Of a stretch of 64,000 bases of DNA, positions 1 through 8,313 are shown one piece after another. The position numbers and the translations under genes are program-made. This stretch comes from RGIG4097 sp937885645. Lineage in GTDB: Bacteria; Bacillota; Clostridia; Christensenellales; CAG-917. The stretch lies in the NCBI GenBank assembly GCA_937885645.1, contig CALABJ010000018.1, positions 141,380 to 205,379 of the forward strand. Reading direction: 5' to 3'. The notes beneath the pieces were generated by a model, which had not been told where the DNA came from, ran no database searches, and saw only the letters and a list, made by a program, of their open reading frames with translations. Numbering within the stretch: the stretch's first letter is position 1; every line of letters starts with the position of its first letter.

Positions 1-1
1 G

Positions 2-361
2 AGGACGGCAGTTGTTGTGACGAGATACTTTGGAGGCATCAAACTTGGTGCAGGCGGACTTGTTGGCGCATACACTGAAAGCGCAGTCCGTGGCATTGAG
101 TGTGCCACCCTCGCAACCAAAACAGAGTGCGTTAGATTGTCGGTTTCAACGGATTATACCTTGGGTCCCGTGGTTGACAAACTTGTCCGCAAACAGGGCT
201 GGACCGTTTACAATACCCGGTATCTTGACGGCGTAAAGACCTCACTTTGGATTCCCAGCGACGAGGTGAAAAACGTTGAAGCAATCATCACCGAAACAAC
301 ACTTGGCAAGGCTCTTATCTCCTACGATATGACCGAAACCGAATTTGTTAAAATTGATTAA
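2..361 (+). CDS. YigZ/IMPACT family protein, 5'-truncated by the window edge
   Basis: The open frame runs in from the left edge, so only about the last 119 residues are seen; the family is usually 200-215 residues. The visible part starts with VVVTRYFGGIKLGAGGLV, the hallmark of the UPF0029/IMPACT N-terminal domain, followed by a DUF1949-like C-terminal domain. YigZ proteins resemble the translation regulator IMPACT; their bacterial biochemical role is not settled. The GTG at 17 is internal, not a start. The stop codon overlaps the first base of the next gene (TAATG), which suggests co-expression with recX. Confidence 0.88.
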   Translation, partial: RTAVVVTRYFGGIKLGAGGLVGAYTESAVRGIECATLATKTECVRLSVSTDYTLGPVVDKLVRKQGWTVYNTRYLDGVKTSLWIPSDEVKNVEAIITETTLGKALISYDMTETEFVKID

Positions 362-888
362 TGGCCACGGCAGTGGCTTTTTCTATGAAGAAAGAATTGA
401 CTCCTGAAGAAAGAATGCAAAAGTGTTTCGACCAAGCAGTGAAATGCTTGGCAATTTCACCACGCAGTGAAAAAGAAGTCAAGGAGAAACTTTACGAAAA
501 GGGCTATCATCGAAACGAAGTTGAAGAAGCCATCGACCGTTGCAAGGGCTACAAGTATATCAATGACGAAGCCTACACTCGCTCATTCATCGAGTATTAT
601 TCCCACAAAATGGGCAGAAAGATGATGGCATACAAACTGACAAATGACAAAGGCGTTGATGCTACACTTGTCAGCAATATGATTATGGATTTGGTCAGTG
701 ATGAAGCGGAAACAGAAAAGTGCACCGATATGGCATCAAAGTACGTGAAGAAAAAACGCATTTGGGACAAAAAGGATTTAGGAAAAGTCGGCGCATATCT
801 TTTCACCAAGGGCTTTGAGTGGAATATTATAAACCGTGCCCTTGACAACGTTGTGCTTTGCGAAAAACCCGAGTGCATTGAAGAATAA
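361..888 (+). CDS. recX: Regulatory protein RecX
   Basis: A 175-residue protein with the basic, three-helix repeat pattern of RecX (AISPRSEKEVKEKLYEKGY, then INDEAYTRSFIEYY). RecX binds RecA filaments and limits recombinase activity. The first ATG overlaps the stop of the yigZ-like gene. A second ATG at 385 would give MKKELTPEE, a more typical N-terminus. Between them lies a small hairpin (GCCAC-GGCA-GTGGC, 363-376) followed by TTTTTCT, which resembles a weak terminator, so the start could be either. No strong ribosome site precedes either ATG. Confidence 0.88.
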   Translation: MATAVAFSMKKELTPEERMQKCFDQAVKCLAISPRSEKEVKEKLYEKGYHRNEVEEAIDRCKGYKYINDEAYTRSFIEYYSHKMGRKMMAYKLTNDKGVDATLVSNMIMDLVSDEAETEKCTDMASKYVKKKRIWDKKDLGKVGAYLFTKGFEWNIINRALDNVVLCEKPECIEE

Positions 889-941
889 AACAGACTAAAT
901 TTCACTAGACATTTGATATAGGCATATATTCAAAACCCAAA

Positions 942-1295
942 TCAAGTGTCAAAAAAGCCAAGGGATATGAGGAGGGCCTCGTTGACCTTGGTCATCATAG
1001 AAATCGGCAACTCGCCGATTTTTTCTTTTAGTCTTTTCTTGTCCAATGTTCGGATTTGTTCAAGGAGAACAACACTATCTTTTGGCAGTCCAAACTTTTC
1101 GGCAGGCAGTTGTATGTGTGTAGGCAGCTTCGCTTTTTCAAGTTGTGAGGTGATTGCGGCAGCAATGATCGTAGGGCTATATTTGTTGCCCACGTTGTTT
1201 TGCACCACAAGTACAGGGCGGACGCCCCCTTGCTCACTGCCGATGACAGGGGATAGGTCCGCAAAGTATATCTCACCACGTTTTATCATTTCCAT
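942..1295 (-). CDS. mazF: MazF/PemK-type endoribonuclease toxin (EndoA-like)
   Basis: A 117-residue protein very close in pattern to Bacillus NdoA/EndoA: KRGEIYFADLSPVIGSEQGG, RPVLVVQNN, LLEQIRTLDKKRL and a KVNEALLISLG tail. This family cleaves mRNA at short sequence motifs and is normally held by a MazE-type antitoxin encoded just upstream. Here no antitoxin frame is visible in the 340 bp upstream on this strand. ATG at 1295 is chosen; ATG at 1289 (MIKRGE) is equally plausible. It converges with recX across a 53-bp gap in which I see no clear terminator. Confidence 0.9.
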   Translation of the reverse strand: MEMIKRGEIYFADLSPVIGSEQGGVRPVLVVQNNVGNKYSPTIIAAAITSQLEKAKLPTHIQLPAEKFGLPKDSVVLLEQIRTLDKKRLKEKIGELPISMMTKVNEALLISLGFFDT

Positions 1296-1371
1296 ACCAC
1301 CGATTGTTGCCAAAAGAAAGGAATATATCCTTATACACTATGTTTTATTTTGAAAATTTGTTGTAGCACAC

Positions 1372-1400
1372 TTGTCAAATGAGCGGTTGTAGTTTAATAT
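1372..1400 (+). promoter_or_regulatory. Promoter of the ddh leader
   Basis: TTGTCA (1372-1377), 17-bp spacer, TATAAT-like TAATAT (1395-1400). This places the transcript start near 1407, about 229 nt ahead of the ddh start codon. Confidence 0.7.
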
Positions 1401-1406
1401 TTATAT

Positions 1407-1635
1407 AGTAGTGAAATAGAGGAAAGGAGTGCTTTGCCTGTGCTATTTGTAGACCAAAGATAGTGGTCCAAAAATGCACCGGTAATGGTGAAAACCACCG
1501 TCAAAAACCCTCATTTTCCCCTAAAAATAGGCAAAATACACGTATCGTGTTCAGTACACAAATCGTGTATTAAGCAAAAATAAACATCAAAAATACAATT
1601 CTTATTGCTTTGCAATAAGACTTCAAAAGGATATT
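1407..1635 (+). promoter_or_regulatory. Long structured 5' leader of ddh, candidate cis-regulatory RNA
   Basis: No gene lies between 1314 and 1635. The predicted transcript leader can fold into successive hairpins. One is a stem of AAATAG/CTATTT enclosing AGGAAAG/CTTTGCCT (about 1414-1447). Next is GACCA/TGGTC inside GTGC/GCAC, then CGGT/ACCG with GG/CC. A nested ATACACG/CGTGTAT with GTGT/ACAC follows at about 1537-1570. Last is CTTATTGC-TTT-GCAATAAG (1602-1620), just before the AAAAGG ribosome site. I do not recognise a lysine riboswitch or T-box core. Regulation by a metabolite or protein is inference from leader length and structure. Confidence 0.45.
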
Positions 1636-2604
1636 ATGACAAAGATAGGCATAGTTGGATATGGCAATTTGGGCAAGGCTTGTGAAAAAATCGTGATGAG
1701 CCGTGATGATATGTCACTGGTTGGCATTTTCACTCGTCGTGACCCCGCCACAATGACCTCACCTTACGGCAGTGCATTTTTCCGTCAAGACGACCTTGAC
1801 AGATTTGAAAATGAGGTTGACGTCCTTGCACTCTGCACAGGCTCGGCAAACGACCTTGTTGACCTTGCACTGAAACAAGCAGAAAAGTTCAACACTGTTG
1901 ACAGCTTTGACACTCACGCAAGGATGAGAGATTACGTCACCGCTCTTGACAAGGTTGCAACCGAGCACGACCATCTCTCCTTTGTTGGCATCGGTTGGGA
2001 CCCCGGTGTGTTTTCAGTTATGCGTGCCCTCTTTGAAGGTGCGCTCCCTGAGGGCAACACGGTCACTTTCTGGGGCAAAGGTGTGTCACAAGGACACAGC
2101 GAGGCTATACGCAAGATTGATGGCGTGTTGAAGGGCATCCAATACACAATCCCCAAGGAAGAAGCCCTTGAAAAGGCAAGAGAGGGCAAAGGTGACACCC
2201 TCACCACCCGTGACAAGCATTTGAGAGAGTGCTTTGTTGTGGCAAGGGATGATGCTGACAAATCCGCCATTGAAAATGAAATTAAGTCAATGCCCAACTA
2301 TTTTGCAGATTATGATACAATCGTCCATTTCATCACTGCAGATGAGTTTGACCGCGACCATAACGCAATGCCTCACGGCGGACTTGTGCTTCGCAGTGGC
2401 TCAGTCAACGGCAAGGCAGAAAACCTTGAATTCAAATTGACATTGTCCTCAAACCCTGACTTCACCGCCAGTGTGCTTATGGCGTACGCAAGATGCCTGA
2501 AGAAAATGCACGAAAGCGGTGTCCGTGGCGCAAAGACAATCATTGATATTCCTGTCGGAGCATTACTTGGTGATAGACTTGACGCTATAGCCAAATTCGT
2601 ATAA
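1636..2604 (+). CDS. ddh: meso-diaminopimelate D-dehydrogenase
   Basis: A 322-residue NADPH-dependent enzyme that converts tetrahydrodipicolinate and ammonia to meso-diaminopimelate in one step, feeding lysine and peptidoglycan synthesis. The N-terminal Rossmann motif is GIVGYGNLGKA. Substrate-binding signatures are GIGWDPGVFSVMR and FWGKGVSQGHSEAIR, and the length matches the family. It starts at ATG 1636 after AAAAGG. It appears monocistronic, with its own promoter and leader upstream and a terminator directly downstream. Confidence 0.95.
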   Translation: MTKIGIVGYGNLGKACEKIVMSRDDMSLVGIFTRRDPATMTSPYGSAFFRQDDLDRFENEVDVLALCTGSANDLVDLALKQAEKFNTVDSFDTHARMRDYVTALDKVATEHDHLSFVGIGWDPGVFSVMRALFEGALPEGNTVTFWGKGVSQGHSEAIRKIDGVLKGIQYTIPKEEALEKAREGKGDTLTTRDKHLRECFVVARDDADKSAIENEIKSMPNYFADYDTIVHFITADEFDRDHNAMPHGGLVLRSGSVNGKAENLEFKLTLSSNPDFTASVLMAYARCLKKMHESGVRGAKTIIDIPVGALLGDRLDAIAKFV

Positions 2605-2608
2605 ACAG

Positions 2609-2634
2609 TGGCAGGGCAACCTGCCATAATTTTT
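2609..2634 (+). terminator. Rho-independent terminator of ddh
   Basis: Stem TGGCAGG / CCTGCCA with loop GCAA, followed by TAATTTTTG. Confidence 0.75.
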
Positions 2635-2736
2635 GCAGTGTATAAAGCATTAATCAATTTTGCATAAAAACAAAGTGGATATATTGGAAAATAGCAACAG
2701 TGTTTATATGCAAGTATGCAAACTTGGTGACACAAA

Positions 2737-3402
2737 GTGACTATGACAAACAAGAAATACAAAACTATACTTTTTGACCTTGACGGCACTCTCATTGACA
2801 GCAAACCGGGCATTTTGACTGCAATCCGCAAAACCCTCAATGAGTTTCAAATTCCCTACACCGAAGAGGTCATAAATCAAATGGTTGGCCCTCCTTTCCG
2901 CATCAGCATGAAGGAACTTTTAGGCATTGAGGATATGTCTCTCATCGAGCAACTGATTTTCGTCTATCGCACTCACTACAAAGGTGGCGACTGGATGGGT
3001 TGCAGTATATATGATGGAGTAGAGGATATGCTCACCGCCCTGAAAGGCGCAGGCTACACCCTAGGTCTTGCCACCTCAAAGCCTTTGCAGTACACAACAA
3101 TCATTATGGAAAGCCTTGGCCTTGACAAATATTTTGACTACGTAGGCGGAGCAACAGGTGACGCCACTGCCGAGATGAAGACGGACGTCATCAACATGGT
3201 GCTTTCAAAACTAAACGTCACTGACCTTGACAGTGTGCTTATGATAGGTGATCGCCTGTATGACATAGAAGGCGCAAAGCAAAGTGGAGTTGACAGCATG
3301 GGCATACTTTGGGGCTATGGCGATAGAGCCGAGCACGAAAACTGCGGTGCAGACTTCATCTTGTCCACCCCCAGTGAAGTTGTCAACTTCCTTGTAAAAT
3401 AA
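2737..3402 (+). CDS. HAD-superfamily hydrolase, phosphoglycolate phosphatase-like
   Basis: A 219-221 residue HAD phosphatase. Motif I is LFDLDGTLIDS with the nucleophile and acid aspartates. Motif II is LATSKP, and motif III/IV are the lysine region around EMKTD and MIGDRLYDIEGAK. The helical cap between motifs I and II is of the Gph/PpaX type. The substrate cannot be read from sequence; phosphoglycolate or another small phosphoester is likely. GTG at 2737 has a GGTGA site six bases upstream, while ATG at 2743 has a poorer spacing. The gene stands alone, facing the diacylglycerol kinase across a shared terminator. Confidence 0.85.
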   Translation: MTMTNKKYKTILFDLDGTLIDSKPGILTAIRKTLNEFQIPYTEEVINQMVGPPFRISMKELLGIEDMSLIEQLIFVYRTHYKGGDWMGCSIYDGVEDMLTALKGAGYTLGLATSKPLQYTTIIMESLGLDKYFDYVGGATGDATAEMKTDVINMVLSKLNVTDLDSVLMIGDRLYDIEGAKQSGVDSMGILWGYGDRAEHENCGADFILSTPSEVVNFLVK

Positions 3403-3461
3403 TGAAGAAAACAACACTTCAATACACCCAAACACAAATCAATCCAAATTCACTGAAATGC

Positions 3462-3513
3462 AAAAACACGGTGTTTATTCTAGTAAAAAGAGATGATAAA
3501 CTCCGTGTTTTGT
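3462..3513. terminator. Bidirectional terminator between convergent genes
   Basis: A long hairpin: AAACACGG pairs with CCGTGTTT and encloses GTTTAT / ATAAAC. A-rich sequence lies on the left and T-rich on the right, so it can serve both the HAD gene (+) and the kinase gene (-). Confidence 0.7.
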
Positions 3514-3547
3514 TATTTTACGAAATTTAGTTGTGGTCAACCGCAGT

Positions 3548-4540
3548 TTAAATTATGTCAATTATTTTAAGTTTGCAGGTGGTCTTTTCAAAGGAAAGAT
3601 TGAGGTCACCTCTATGGTCACGTCTTTCACCATCAACGCAGAAAGTTGTGTTGTGAGGAAGTGAAACGTTTGCGGATTTTATCCTCTTGAATATAATTCC
3701 GTCCTTGCTTTCTTTTCGTAGTCCAAGGAAGAAAACCTTGAAGAAAGGGAAGAACATTTCCACCTTGCCAAGTAGTCCATCATGCTTTGGTGAGGGGATG
3801 AGCAATAGGTGTCCGCCCTCGTCTTGTTCATCGTACAGCTTGTTGAAATGAAAGCCAAAACACCTAGGTGATTTGATGAACATAATGAGGTTAAACTCCC
3901 CTTGAAATTCTTTTGTTATTAGGTTGTCAACAGCCTCAATTTTGTCCGATTGTCTTTTCGATTTTTTGTCCGTACCTCTGCTGGCTTCTTCGTTAATATT
4001 GTCCTCGTTTTTCATTAAGCTGTCCTCAACTTGACAGGTGATTTTGCACTTGATTCGGTTGACCTCGTAAGCCTTCAACACTTTGAGTACGTAGGCAAGC
4101 ACTCCAAACTTCTGCTTGTCCTTTTGCTTTGCGGTGTAGCCGATTTCGGTGAAAGCCCCAGAAGCAAAAACGTAGGTGAAAACATTTTCATCAACCTTTC
4201 CGATTGTGACAGGGTGAGGGGAAAGGGTTGCGTGTGAGTATTTCTCAGCCCCTGCCTTATCGTTCAAAGTGCCACAAGGGAAGTAGTACACCGTCTTGTC
4301 AAGGTTGTATATTTCTTGCATAATTATTTGAAGAGTGCCGTCTCCACCGCATACTGCAAAAGTGTCAAAATTCTCAAAATTTATCTTGACGTTTGAAGGC
4401 AAATGCACCGAGGTGAAGTCATATTCACCCAGTGCTTTTTTTACGTTTTCAACCGAGCATTTTCTGCATTTGCCTGCATTGTCGTTGATGAGGATAAGGC
4501 ACTTTTTCTCCTCAGGTTTGTTGTTTGCGCTTATTTTCAT
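3548..4540 (-). CDS. Diacylglycerol/lipid kinase family protein
   Basis: A 330-residue protein of the DAGK catalytic family (YegS/DgkB-like). It has the nucleotide-binding motif CGGDGTLQ (residues 64-71) and the downstream PCGTLND turn that marks the lipid-kinase/NAD-kinase fold, ending in the usual DGE-containing strand (CVDGERRDH). An insertion of about 35 charged residues (roughly 175-215) interrupts the C-terminal lobe and is not typical. The exact lipid substrate is unknown. The start ATG at 4540 follows a good GAGGTGAT site. Confidence 0.83.
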   Translation of the reverse strand: MKISANNKPEEKKCLILINDNAGKCRKCSVENVKKALGEYDFTSVHLPSNVKINFENFDTFAVCGGDGTLQIIMQEIYNLDKTVYYFPCGTLNDKAGAEKYSHATLSPHPVTIGKVDENVFTYVFASGAFTEIGYTAKQKDKQKFGVLAYVLKVLKAYEVNRIKCKITCQVEDSLMKNEDNINEEASRGTDKKSKRQSDKIEAVDNLITKEFQGEFNLIMFIKSPRCFGFHFNKLYDEQDEGGHLLLIPSPKHDGLLGKVEMFFPFFKVFFLGLRKESKDGIIFKRIKSANVSLPHNTTFCVDGERRDHRGDLNLSFEKTTCKLKIIDII

Positions 4541-4719
4541 ATCACCTCAATTTACTTACTCAATTTCACCCGTATTTTGTCCAAAATCCACTGTTTTTAG
4601 ACCTTGGCAGAATATTGTTTCAACTTTCAGCGGATTGCCACTCTCATCGTCAAAATTTTGCTTTTAGCAAACAAATTCATTTTTTATGGTTATTTTGCCC
4701 CTCTATCTTCAAAATATGA

Positions 4720-4748
4720 TTGCCACCCACAGACATTTGTGCTATAAT
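4720..4748 (+). promoter_or_regulatory. Promoter of pgsA
   Basis: TTGCCA (4720-4725), 17 bp, TATAAT (4743-4748); about 40 bp upstream of the start codon. Confidence 0.8.
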
Positions 4749-4788
4749 GTATAAAATTTCTTAAAATTTTATTAATGGAGAATTGAAA

Positions 4789-5526
4789 ATGGCTTACAAG
4801 GGTATGGCTCAAATCAACAAAAAAGATTTGTGGACAATTCCAAATCTCATCACCTACTTCCGCATCATCTGCATCCCCGCATACGTTGTCCTTATGGCAT
4901 TTGCAGGCATCCGCGCAGACATGACTTTGCTCTACGCCGCACTGGGCGTATTTGTGGTTGCATCAGCAAGTGACCTCGTAGACGGCTGGATTGCAAGAAG
5001 ATTCAATATGACCACAGGCATCGGCATGGTCCTTGACCCCTTTGCAGACAAACTTATGCACGTCAGCGTGCTTTTCTGCCTCTCACTTTGCACAGGCCTC
5101 ACACCTCTCGGCGCTGAAACCGCAGCCCTCACCGACGGCTGGTACGTCCACTACGCATTTGTCATCTTGATCCTCGCCAAGGAAGCATTTATGATTTTGA
5201 TGTCACCCTACGTCATGAAACGTGGCGCAAAAATCCAAGCCAACTGGATGGGCAAAGTTGCATCCGCAACCATCTCAATCGGCGTCATCCTCTGCTTCTT
5301 CCACCCTTACGTATATCTTGCAGACTGGGGCATCCTTGCTTGGGGCGTTGCACTTACATACGGCGCACTGTTTGGATATATCAAGGAAATCGTGCACCAA
5401 ATCAAACTTATTGATGCAGGCAAGATGGAAAGAGTGACAGACGAAAGCGTGAAGTACACCAACGCAGAAAACACCGCGCTTTTGAAGCCCGAAGAAAAGG
5501 AAGAAGTGGCAGCCGACAAGGAATAA
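4789..5526 (+). CDS. pgsA: CDP-diacylglycerol-glycerol-3-phosphate 3-phosphatidyltransferase
   Basis: A 245-residue integral membrane enzyme of the CDP-alcohol phosphatidyltransferase family, which makes phosphatidylglycerol phosphate. The complete catalytic signature is present: D62-L-V-D65-G66, A69-R70, G79, D83 and D87. About six hydrophobic segments follow the N-terminal TIPNLITYFRI entry, and the C-terminal 30 residues are an acidic soluble tail rich in E, K and A, longer than usual. ATG 4789 is chosen because GGAG lies eight bases upstream; an upstream TTG is less likely. valS follows after 69 bp with two small hairpins but no clear terminator. Confidence 0.9.
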   Translation: MAYKGMAQINKKDLWTIPNLITYFRIICIPAYVVLMAFAGIRADMTLLYAALGVFVVASASDLVDGWIARRFNMTTGIGMVLDPFADKLMHVSVLFCLSLCTGLTPLGAETAALTDGWYVHYAFVILILAKEAFMILMSPYVMKRGAKIQANWMGKVASATISIGVILCFFHPYVYLADWGILAWGVALTYGALFGYIKEIVHQIKLIDAGKMERVTDESVKYTNAENTALLKPEEKEEVAADKE

Positions 5527-5595
5527 TTACGGGAGCGTAAACCATATAGACTAATCACCGACGTACAAAGTACGTCATCTCGCATAAAGGAAACT

Positions 5596-8229
5596 ATGGA
5601 AAAAGAAATTCAAATGGAAAAAACTTACAATCCAGAGTTTGAACAGCGCATTTACAACTTCTGGATGAAGAACAAGTGCTTTGAAGCACACGTCAACCCC
5701 GACAAAGAGCCGTTCACCATTATGATGCCTCCTCCCAACATCACGGGACAACTTCACATGGGACACGCTCTTGACCAAACAGTGCAAGATATTCTCACAC
5801 GTTTCAAGCGTATGAGCGGATACGAAGCCCTTTGGCTTCCCGGCACTGACCACGCATCAATCGCCACCGAAGTGAAAATCGTGGAGAAGATGAAAAACGA
5901 GGAAGGCGTCACCAAGATGGACGTTGGCCGTGACGGCTTTATGGAACGCGCATGGGCGTGGAAAGAGCAATACGGCGGAAGAATTGTTGAACAACTGAAA
6001 CGCCTTGGCTCATCATGTGACTGGTCAAGAGAGGCTTTCACTATGGACCAAAACTGCTCAAACGCAGTCCTTGACGCATTTGTCAAATACTACAACAAGG
6101 GCTTGATTTATCGTGGTGACCGCATCATCAACTGGTGTCCTCACTGCAAGACAGCATTGTCTGACGCGGAAGTTGAATACAACGAGCAACAATCAAACCT
6201 TTGGTATTACCGCTATCCCGTGGTGGGCGAAGACGACTATATCACCATCGCAACCACCCGTCCTGAAACAATGCTTGGCGACACCGCAGTGGCAGTCAAC
6301 CCCAAGGACGAAAAGATGGCAAAATACATTGGCAAGATGGTCAAACTCCCCCTCACTGATAGAGAAATCCCTGTTGTCGGTGACGACTATTGCGAAATCG
6401 GCTTTGGCACAGGCGCAGTGAAGATCACACCTGCCCACGACCCCAACGATTTTGAACTTGGACTCAGACACAACCTGCCCGTCATCCGTGTCATCGACGA
6501 CGGCGGTCTTATGAACGAAAACGCAGGCGCATACCAAGGTATGGACAGACTCACTTGCCGTAAGGCAGTTGTCGCCGACCTTGAAAAACTCGGTCTCCTT
6601 GAAAAGATTGAGCCCTATGCACACAACGTTGGCGAGTGCTACCGCTGTGGTGAAACCGTTGAAGCAGTGGTGTCAAAGCAATGGTTTGTCAAGATGAAGG
6701 ATTTGGCAGCCCCTGCAATCAAGGCGGTCAAATCAAAGAAGATTGAGTTTGTACCCAAACGCTTTGAAAAGATTTATTTCAACTGGATGGAAAATATCAA
6801 AGACTGGTGCATTTCACGTCAACTTTGGTGGGGACATCGTATCCCTGCATACTACTGCGATCAGTGTGGTGAAACAGTTGTGGCAAAGAGTATGCCCGAA
6901 GTCTGCCCCAAGTGCGGTGGCACACACTTTCATCAAGACGAAGACGTCCTTGACACCTGGTTCAGCAGTGCACTTTGGCCTTTCAGCACCTTGGGTTATC
7001 CCAGAAAGACTAAATCTCTCGGCTATTTCTATCCCACCAGCGTCCTTGTGACAGGCTACGACATCATCTTCTTCTGGGTGGCAAGAATGATATTCAGCGG
7101 TCTTGAATTTATGGGTGACGTGCCTTTCAGCGAAGTGCTCATCCACGGTATCGTCCGCGACAGCCAAGGCAGAAAGATGTCAAAGAGCCTGGGCAACGGC
7201 ATTGACCCCCTTCTCATCATTGACAAGTACGGCGCAGACGCACTCCGCTTCTCACTGGCAACAGGCATCGCCCCCGGCTCTGACACAAGATATACAGACG
7301 CAAAGACCGAAAGCGCAAGAAACTTCATCAACAAACTTTGGAACGCATCTCGTTTTGTCATTATGAACATAGGCAAAGACGACGACCTGACTTTCCCCAG
7401 CAAGTTGAACGGAGCAGACAAGTGGATTTTGTCACGTCTTAACGACGTCATCAAGGAAGTGACCATCAACCTCAACAAGTATGAAATCGGTCTTGCAGCA
7501 GCACGTCTTTATGACTTCACTTGGACTGAATACTGCGACTGGTACATTGAAATGAGCAAACCTTTGCTTTACAGCAAGGACAAGAAGGAACACAACCACG
7601 CAGTGGCAATGCTCACCTACACCCTCACCGAAATCCTCAAATTGTTGCACCCCTTCATCCCCTACATCACAGAGGAAATCTACAGTAAGTATGCAGAAAA
7701 GGGAAGCATCTTGATGAAATCAGACTGGCCCTCATACAACAAGAGATTTGCATTCCGCAAGGAAGAAAAGAACTTTGAAGGCCTCCGTGAACTTATCGTT
7801 GCAATCCGCAACACCCGTGCAGAAATGGGTGTAGCACCTTCAAAGCGTCTCAACGCATACGTGAAGGCAACGGACAAGAAGTTTATGGAAAAATCCGCTC
7901 AATATCTTGAAAAGTTGGCAGGCATCGGCTCAGTCACCTTTGTTGAAGATAAGAGTGAAATCACAGAGCGTTGCACCGCAATCGTCACAAACATTGCCGA
8001 AGTCATGATCCCTATGGGCGACCTCATTGACTTTGAAAAGGAAAGAGAGCGTATATTGAAGGAAATCGCACAAGCAGAAGCCGAAATCAAGAAGGCAAAA
8101 GGACTCCTTTCAAACCAAGGCTTTGTGGCAAAAGCACCTCAAAAACTCATTGACAATGAAAAGGAAAAGTTGTTGAGAGCAGAGGACAGACTTCAAAAAC
8201 TTCAAGACAAACTTCAAGAACTTGCCTAA
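5596..8229 (+). CDS. valS: Valyl-tRNA synthetase
   Basis: An 877-residue class I aminoacyl-tRNA synthetase. The HIGH signature is HMGH at 54-57 and the KMSKS loop is GRKMSKSLGN near residue 525. Zinc-type cysteine pairs (CPHCKTALSD; YYCDQCGE and CPKCGGTHFH) are present. The editing domain carries the TTRPETMLGDTAVAV signature, and a C-terminal coiled-coil arm occupies the last 65 residues. It charges tRNA-Val, and the window also holds a tRNA-Val gene at 56.9 kb. The ribosome site is AAAGGAA before ATG 5596. The 69-bp gap after pgsA contains GACGTAC-AAA-GTACGTC and is too short for a T-box. Confidence 0.97.
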   Translation: MEKEIQMEKTYNPEFEQRIYNFWMKNKCFEAHVNPDKEPFTIMMPPPNITGQLHMGHALDQTVQDILTRFKRMSGYEALWLPGTDHASIATEVKIVEKMKNEEGVTKMDVGRDGFMERAWAWKEQYGGRIVEQLKRLGSSCDWSREAFTMDQNCSNAVLDAFVKYYNKGLIYRGDRIINWCPHCKTALSDAEVEYNEQQSNLWYYRYPVVGEDDYITIATTRPETMLGDTAVAVNPKDEKMAKYIGKMVKLPLTDREIPVVGDDYCEIGFGTGAVKITPAHDPNDFELGLRHNLPVIRVIDDGGLMNENAGAYQGMDRLTCRKAVVADLEKLGLLEKIEPYAHNVGECYRCGETVEAVVSKQWFVKMKDLAAPAIKAVKSKKIEFVPKRFEKIYFNWMENIKDWCISRQLWWGHRIPAYYCDQCGETVVAKSMPEVCPKCGGTHFHQDEDVLDTWFSSALWPFSTLGYPRKTKSLGYFYPTSVLVTGYDIIFFWVARMIFSGLEFMGDVPFSEVLIHGIVRDSQGRKMSKSLGNGIDPLLIIDKYGADALRFSLATGIAPGSDTRYTDAKTESARNFINKLWNASRFVIMNIGKDDDLTFPSKLNGADKWILSRLNDVIKEVTINLNKYEIGLAAARLYDFTWTEYCDWYIEMSKPLLYSKDKKEHNHAVAMLTYTLTEILKLLHPFIPYITEEIYSKYAEKGSILMKSDWPSYNKRFAFRKEEKNFEGLRELIVAIRNTRAEMGVAPSKRLNAYVKATDKKFMEKSAQYLEKLAGIGSVTFVEDKSEITERCTAIVTNIAEVMIPMGDLIDFEKERERILKEIAQAEAEIKKAKGLLSNQGFVAKAPQKLIDNEKEKLLRAEDRLQKLQDKLQELA

Positions 8230-8231
8230 TA

Positions 8232-8281
8232 GCAGGCACAAGTAGGCGCACTGGTGGGCGCAAGCCTGCCTACGAGCCTGC
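8232..8281 (+). other. GC-rich nested hairpin after valS
   Basis: GCAGGC (8232-8237) pairs with GCCTGC (8276-8281) and encloses GTAGGC / GCCTAC (8242-8247, 8268-8273). No U-tract follows, so it is more likely an mRNA-stabilising or attenuating element than a simple terminator. Confidence 0.55.
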
Positions 8282-8313
8282 GCGCTAAATTCTCACCGCC
8301 GAAAGGCTAAGAG

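Noticed and set aside
1407..1635. Lysine riboswitch or T-box in the ddh leader
   Set aside because: I could not find the lysine riboswitch core or the T-box TGGNACCGCG sequence.
5527..5595. T-box leader for valS
   Set aside because: The gap is only 69 bp and has just two small hairpins.
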